A DNA stretch of 10,126 bases from CAZVLE01 sp964627855 (lineage in GTDB: Bacteria; Bacillota; Dethiobacteria; DTU022): positions 1 to 10,126 of the forward strand of contig CAZVLE010000055.1 of the NCBI GenBank assembly GCA_964627855.1, written 5' to 3'. Positions 7,088 to 10,126 of the stretch are shown piece after piece. The first letter of the stretch is position 1. Each line of letters starts with the position of its first letter. Under the pieces are notes generated by a model. The model did no database searches. It was not told the DNA's origin and saw only the letters and a program-made list of their open reading frames with translations. The translations under genes and the position numbers were made by a program.

Positions 7088-8068
7088 TCATATCCTGCCT
7101 TTTTGTTCGTGACTGGCATGCTTTTTGCTTATTGATGCATGATTTCTATCCAGGAGAGCGGAGAGCTGACGATAGCGATGATTCATGCCTGATTTGCTGA
7201 CCGGCGGGGAAAGCATTTCACCAAGCTCTTTCAAAGAGGCTTCGGGAAAGCTCCTGCGCACCAGCGCTGCTTCCCGCAAGGCAGGGGAAAGGTTGTTGAG
7301 GCCTATGCTACTGTCTATCCTGTCAATCAGATCCAGCTGCTGGCGGGCGGAGGTGACCACTTTTTCCAGATTAGCAGTTTCACAATTTACCAGGCGGTTA
7401 ACCCGGTTACGCACACTTTTTACTACACGTATACTTTCCAATTGTAAAAGCATACTCCCAGCTCCGATAATTCTCAAAAAGTCAGCAACTGATTCTGCAT
7501 CTTTAAAGTAGATAAAGTAACTGCCACCTCTTCTTCGCAATAACGGGGTGAGGTTAAAGCGACTGAGGGTATCATGATAGACCTGGGCATCTTCAGCGTT
7601 ACCGCAATTTATTTCAAGGTGATAGCCTGATCGCCTGGAGATACTGATACTGCCTCCGGCCAAAAAGGCGCCCCGCAAAAATGTTTTCTGGCAGCACTTT
7701 CTTCGCGGAACGGTAGAAACCCGCCGCTCGAAACTGATCAGGTGCCCCGCTTCTTTCATATCGAGATAAACCAGCAGAGCATCGACCTGTTCACGCCCCT
7801 TTACCGTAACGAGAAAATAACTTTTCCTGAGCCGCTTTTCCTGTTGTCTGACAATCGTGGGAGACTCTATTCCGGCATGCCTTAGCAGGCTAAACAAACG
7901 GCGAGCAACTGCAATATCGTCAACATTAATATTTAAGACATGAGTTTTTTGCCTGATTGTATAGTAACCGTGCCGGAGAAGAAGGGCTTTTAGTTCCCAG
8001 GAACGGCAACAGGTTAAGGCATCATCCAGGCGACATAATTCCTGCTTGACCTGTCTGGTAAGAGACAA
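7088..8068 (-). CDS. whiA: DNA-binding protein WhiA
   Basis: WhiA combines an N-terminal LAGLIDADG-homing-endonuclease-like fold, without nuclease function, with a C-terminal helix-turn-helix. It is a sporulation regulator in actinomycetes and affects cell division and chromosome segregation in Bacillus. 326 residues, normal. Seen: the Cys pair in LTCCRSWELKALLLR (18-32); KCCQKTFLRGAFLAGGSIS (124-142); YHLEI (149-153); the hallmark RNRVNRLVNCETANLEK (220-236); and the helix-turn-helix SLKELGEMLSPPVSKSGMNHR (278-298). The C-terminal tail after about 308 is basic and probably disordered. The start is TTG: GGGAGGAG (8082-8075) lies six bases upstream and the next Met is residue 104. It begins 14 bases after rapZ with no yvcK between them, which is unusual. 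Its target in this organism cannot be judged. Confidence 0.96.
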   Translation of the reverse strand: MSLTRQVKQELCRLDDALTCCRSWELKALLLRHGYYTIRQKTHVLNINVDDIAVARRLFSLLRHAGIESPTIVRQQEKRLRKSYFLVTVKGREQVDALLVYLDMKEAGHLISFERRVSTVPRRKCCQKTFLRGAFLAGGSISISRRSGYHLEINCGNAEDAQVYHDTLSRFNLTPLLRRRGGSYFIYFKDAESVADFLRIIGAGSMLLQLESIRVVKSVRNRVNRLVNCETANLEKVVTSARQQLDLIDRIDSSIGLNNLSPALREAALVRRSFPEASLKELGEMLSPPVSKSGMNHRYRQLSALLDRNHASISKKHASHEQKGRI

Positions 8069-8082
8069 TCCCGGCTCCTCCC

Positions 8083-8946
8083 TTAATGTTTATCAATATC
8101 ACGATGCGCAACGGTAATATTAAAGCGGGAGCCAAAAACACTGCCCAGTTCATCCGCCATCACAACAGAGCGGTGTTTCCCTCCGGTGCAACCAATTGCT
8201 ATAACCAGGCTGGTTTTACCTTCCTTTATATAAAAGGGAATCGAAAATTCCAGCATATCTTTTAGCATCTGAAAATACTTGCTGCTTTCTGCCCAGCGCC
8301 AGAGATATTCCTTGACCTGTTCATCTTCGCCGGTCAGAGGTTTGAGGTGATCGACATAATGCGGGTTTGGCAAAAAGCGAACGTCGTAAACCAGATCTGC
8401 ATCAACTGGCAGGCCAAACTTAAAGCCAAAGGAAATGATCTGGATTTGCATATTCTTTTCCCGTTGTTCCGGCTCATAGAGGTCGACAATTCTCGCTTTC
8501 AACTCCCATGGCTTCAGCGTTGAGGTATCTATTTCCTTGTCAGCTTTGCCCCTTAGCTCACTTAACGCTTCCCGTTCCTTTTTGATGGCCAAAGGCAGGC
8601 TAAGATTACCAAGGGGATGACGCCGCCGGGTCTCTTTATAACGTCTGACCAGAATCTCATCACTGGCATTAAGAAATAAGATCTCATAGTCTATATTTGA
8701 ATCCTGCAATTCTTTAAGAGCTTCAAAAAGATCTTCAAAAAAAGCTGCCCCGCGCATATCGCAAACAAGAGCTACTTTCCTGTTCTCAGATTGCATGAAA
8801 AGTTCTGTAAACTTAGGAATCAAGGTCGGAGGCATATTGTCCACGCAATAATAGCCGAGATCTTCAAAGCAGTTGAGGGTATGACTTTTCCCAGCTCCGG
8901 AAAGCCCGGTAATTATAACAATGCGCATGGCTTCATTATCGCTCAC
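8083..8946 (-). CDS. rapZ: RNase adapter / nucleotide-binding protein RapZ (YvcJ family)
   Basis: P-loop protein of the RapZ/YvcJ family. The E. coli protein delivers GlmZ small RNA to RNase E; Bacillus YvcJ binds and hydrolyses nucleotides and affects competence, and the Firmicutes role is less defined. Numbered from GTG 8946 (287 residues): Walker A GLSGAGKS (14-21), FEDLGYYCVDNMPP (27-40), Walker B-like VALVCDMRG (58-66), RRYKETRRRHPL (101-112), then the C-terminal domain with SFGFKFGLPVDADLVYDVRF (172-191), LPNPHY (192-197) and GCTGGKHRSV (252-261). The start is ambiguous. AGAAGG (8961-8956) is nine bases before GTG 8946, three before ATG 8952, and inside the coding region if ATG 8970 is used, which has no ribosome binding site. 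ATG 8928 gives the shortest family-like start. The stop abuts the whiA ribosome binding site. Confidence 0.95.
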   Translation of the reverse strand: MSDNEAMRIVIITGLSGAGKSHTLNCFEDLGYYCVDNMPPTLIPKFTELFMQSENRKVALVCDMRGAAFFEDLFEALKELQDSNIDYEILFLNASDEILVRRYKETRRRHPLGNLSLPLAIKKEREALSELRGKADKEIDTSTLKPWELKARIVDLYEPEQREKNMQIQIISFGFKFGLPVDADLVYDVRFLPNPHYVDHLKPLTGEDEQVKEYLWRWAESSKYFQMLKDMLEFSIPFYIKEGKTSLVIAIGCTGGKHRSVVMADELGSVFGSRFNITVAHRDIDKH

Positions 8947-9009
8947 GATCATTAACCTTCTTTCTGCCATATTCTAAGGTGAATTATAGGGGCTAACAAC
9001 GAAGTTAAA

Positions 9010-9834
9010 TCATGACTTGGCACCATCCAAAACATACTTTTCTATAACTTCTGCCACACCATCTTCACTGTTTGAAGAAGTAATCAGATCGGCAATGGCC
9101 AGCAGTTCAGAGCGGGCATTAGCGACAGCCACACCCAGCCCTGCATAAGCAAGCATATCGAGGTCATTATGGCCATCCCCAAAGGCAATAATTTCTTCCG
9201 GCCTGATTCCTTCTTGATCGGCCAGCCAACGCAAGGTATGGCCCTTCGTCGCCTTCTCTTCAGTTATCTCCAGAAAATATGGACGCGATTGCAGAATGGA
9301 AAGTTTCTTGCCGAAAGCTTTTCTCAGCTTTAGCTCAATATTATCGATGTCTCCGTCCCAGCGAATAATGCTAATCTTGGTCGGACAGACTGGATTATTC
9401 TTCAAAAAGGAGCTAAGTCTGCCAACCGGCAGGGGATCAATTTTCGCCAGGGATTGATAGAAACGCGAATACTCATTTTCTTTGTTAATATAGAGATCGT
9501 CATCAACAAAAAGACTGACATGGCATTGCTGCTTTTCTGCCTCTTGAGCCACAGCAATAGCCAGATCATTATCAAGAGGCCGGTGGAGCATAATTCTTTT
9601 GCTCAATGCAGTTTTAACCAGGGCCCCATGGTAATTAATAAGGGGGCAGTCACCATTGAGCCCAATTTCCTCCAAATAGGTGACGCTGGTTTTGAACATC
9701 CGGCCCGTGGCAATAACGAATCTTACTCCAAGCTCAACCGCTTTTTTAATGGCCTTGCGGTTACGCTCAGATATCTGCTGGTTTTCATTAAGTAGGGTGT
9801 CATCCAGGTCTGCGGCAATCAGGCGGTAACGCAT
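9010..9834 (-). CDS. Cof-type HAD-superfamily phosphatase
   Basis: Cytosolic Mg-dependent phosphohydrolase of the Cof/IIB branch of the HAD superfamily; members act on sugar phosphates, FMN precursors or other small phosphoesters, and the substrate cannot be read from sequence. 274 residues, typical. Motif I is DLDDTLL with nucleophile Asp9 and acid/base Asp11; motif II is IATGR with Thr43; the mobile C2 cap spans about 80-190; motif III is Lys197 in KATKGHTL; motif IV is GDGHNDLDML with Asp220 and Asp224. All catalytic residues are intact. ATG 9834 has AAAGGAA six bases upstream. It lies between uvrC and rapZ, a place often held in Clostridia by murB, hprK or PHP-type genes, and precedes rapZ by 63 bases (39 if the longest rapZ start is used). 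The position does not prove a link with RapZ. Confidence 0.92.
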   Translation of the reverse strand: MRYRLIAADLDDTLLNENQQISERNRKAIKKAVELGVRFVIATGRMFKTSVTYLEEIGLNGDCPLINYHGALVKTALSKRIMLHRPLDNDLAIAVAQEAEKQQCHVSLFVDDDLYINKENEYSRFYQSLAKIDPLPVGRLSSFLKNNPVCPTKISIIRWDGDIDNIELKLRKAFGKKLSILQSRPYFLEITEEKATKGHTLRWLADQEGIRPEEIIAFGDGHNDLDMLAYAGLGVAVANARSELLAIADLITSSNSEDGVAEVIEKYVLDGAKS

Positions 9835-9887
9835 TGTGAATTCCTTTCATTCTATCAATCCAAGAAACTACTCTTTATTTAGATACT

Positions 9888-9922
9888 GCCTGATTAACAG
9901 TATACCATACCGCTAATCAGGC
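9888..9922 (-). repeat. 35-nt near-perfect hairpin upstream of the HAD gene
   Basis: On the minus strand GCCTGATTAGCGGTAT, loop GGT, and ATACTGTTAATCAGGC form a 16-pair stem in which 14 pairs are Watson-Crick and two are G-U. On the plus strand those two positions would be A-C mismatches, so the structure favours minus-strand RNA, the direction of transcription here. No U-tract follows (the next bases are AGTATCTAAATAAAG), so it is not a standard terminator. It could be an mRNA processing or stability structure between uvrC and the HAD gene, a leader element, or a protein-binding inverted repeat. Confidence 0.7.
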
Positions 9923-10016
9923 TAGTGCCCTGTCAATTAATTATATCCCCTTTTTTACTTGTAGTTTTTGCAAGCCGCCGCTCTCAGATCTCTCACCTGG
10001 GGATGCCATGGCACTA
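9923..10016. mobile_element. Possible 94-bp MITE-like inverted-repeat element at the uvrC end
   Basis: The two ends, each read inward, are TAGTGCCATGGCA (10016-10004) and TAGTGCCCTGTCA (9923-9935): 11 of 13 bases agree, with the first seven identical. If TA is taken as a duplicated target, the element proper is 9925-10014, as for Tc1/mariner/IS630-type insertions. The interior is noncoding and AT-rich with a TATAAT (9946-9941). Its uvrC-side end supplies the uvrC TAG stop. No transposase is present and no second copy lies in the window, so chance or an RNA fold remains possible. Confidence 0.35.
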
Positions 10017-10126
10017 TCTATTCTGAGGCGCTTTTACGTTCAAATATTGAACAATAAGATCGGCCAGAGATGCATTGATGCCGTCAACTTCCTGAAGCTG
10101 CTCAGCAGTTGCCTCCTTGATCTTAT
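10014..10126 (-). CDS. uvrC: Excinuclease ABC subunit C, C-terminal tail (starts outside the window)
   Basis: The last 36 codons and TAG stop of a gene entering from the right edge. The peptide IKEATAEQLQEVDGINASLA (2-21 of the fragment), followed by DLIVQYL, matches the final helix-hairpin-helix of UvrC, whose family pattern is roughly ASVEEL..VPGI....A..I...L. UvrC makes the dual incisions in nucleotide excision repair with UvrA and UvrB; this C-terminal element binds DNA and helps the 5' incision. The usual Pro of VPGI is Asp here, and a short tail NVKAPQNR follows the domain. uvrC upstream of rapZ/whiA is a familiar Clostridia arrangement, which supports the call over other helix-hairpin-helix proteins. 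The stop codon coincides with the end of a possible inverted-repeat element. Confidence 0.82.
   Translation of the reverse strand, partial: KIKEATAEQLQEVDGINASLADLIVQYLNVKAPQNR

Noticed and set aside
9931..9936. Perfect TTGACA on the minus strand upstream of the HAD gene
   Set aside because: No -10-like hexamer lies 16-19 bases downstream; TATGGT and TATACT are 21 and 26 bases away.

Overview
The window is ordinary chromosomal backbone of a low-to-mid GC Gram-positive anaerobe. It most resembles class Clostridia, of the Peptococcaceae/Syntrophomonadales sort, but I cannot name a genus from the sequence alone. The reasons are the Firmicutes order pgk-tpiA-gpmI-eno-secG-rnr, the sigma-54 gene next to the glycolytic genes, the rapZ/whiA pair behind uvrC, cofactor-independent phosphoglycerate mutase (GpmI), and strong AGGAGG-type ribosome binding sites. 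Every gene reads leftward (minus strand), so transcription runs from the high coordinates to the low ones. I saw no RNA gene, CRISPR array, prophage or full insertion sequence.

In transcription order: the C-terminal tail of uvrC (10126-10014); a structured gap of about 180 bases holding a possible 94-bp terminal-inverted-repeat element and a 35-nt hairpin; a Cof-type HAD phosphatase (9834-9010); rapZ (8946-8083); whiA (8068-7088); rpoN (7003-5585); pgk (5564-4377); tpiA (4299-3538); gpmI (3535-2003); eno (1986-706); secG (617-393); a clear Rho-independent terminator (367-330); and the first 78 codons of rnr (235-1), which runs off the window.

From rapZ to eno the genes are packed with 2 to 84 bases between them and look like one transcription unit. 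Pgk, TpiA, GpmI and Eno cover lower glycolysis and its reversal from 1,3-bisphosphoglycerate to phosphoenolpyruvate, with triose phosphate interconversion. RapZ (nucleotide-binding), WhiA (DNA-binding) and RpoN (sigma-54) are regulatory. SecG belongs to the Sec translocon and may have its own promoter; RNase R is probably transcribed separately after the terminator.

The most interesting aspect is what is absent. The usual cggR-gapA pair is missing between rpoN and pgk, and the usual yvcK is missing between rapZ and whiA. Both junctions are clean and tight. Three genes (whiA, pgk, gpmI) must start at TTG. The uvrC stop codon appears to lie in the end of a small inverted-repeat element. I see no convincing new biological system here.
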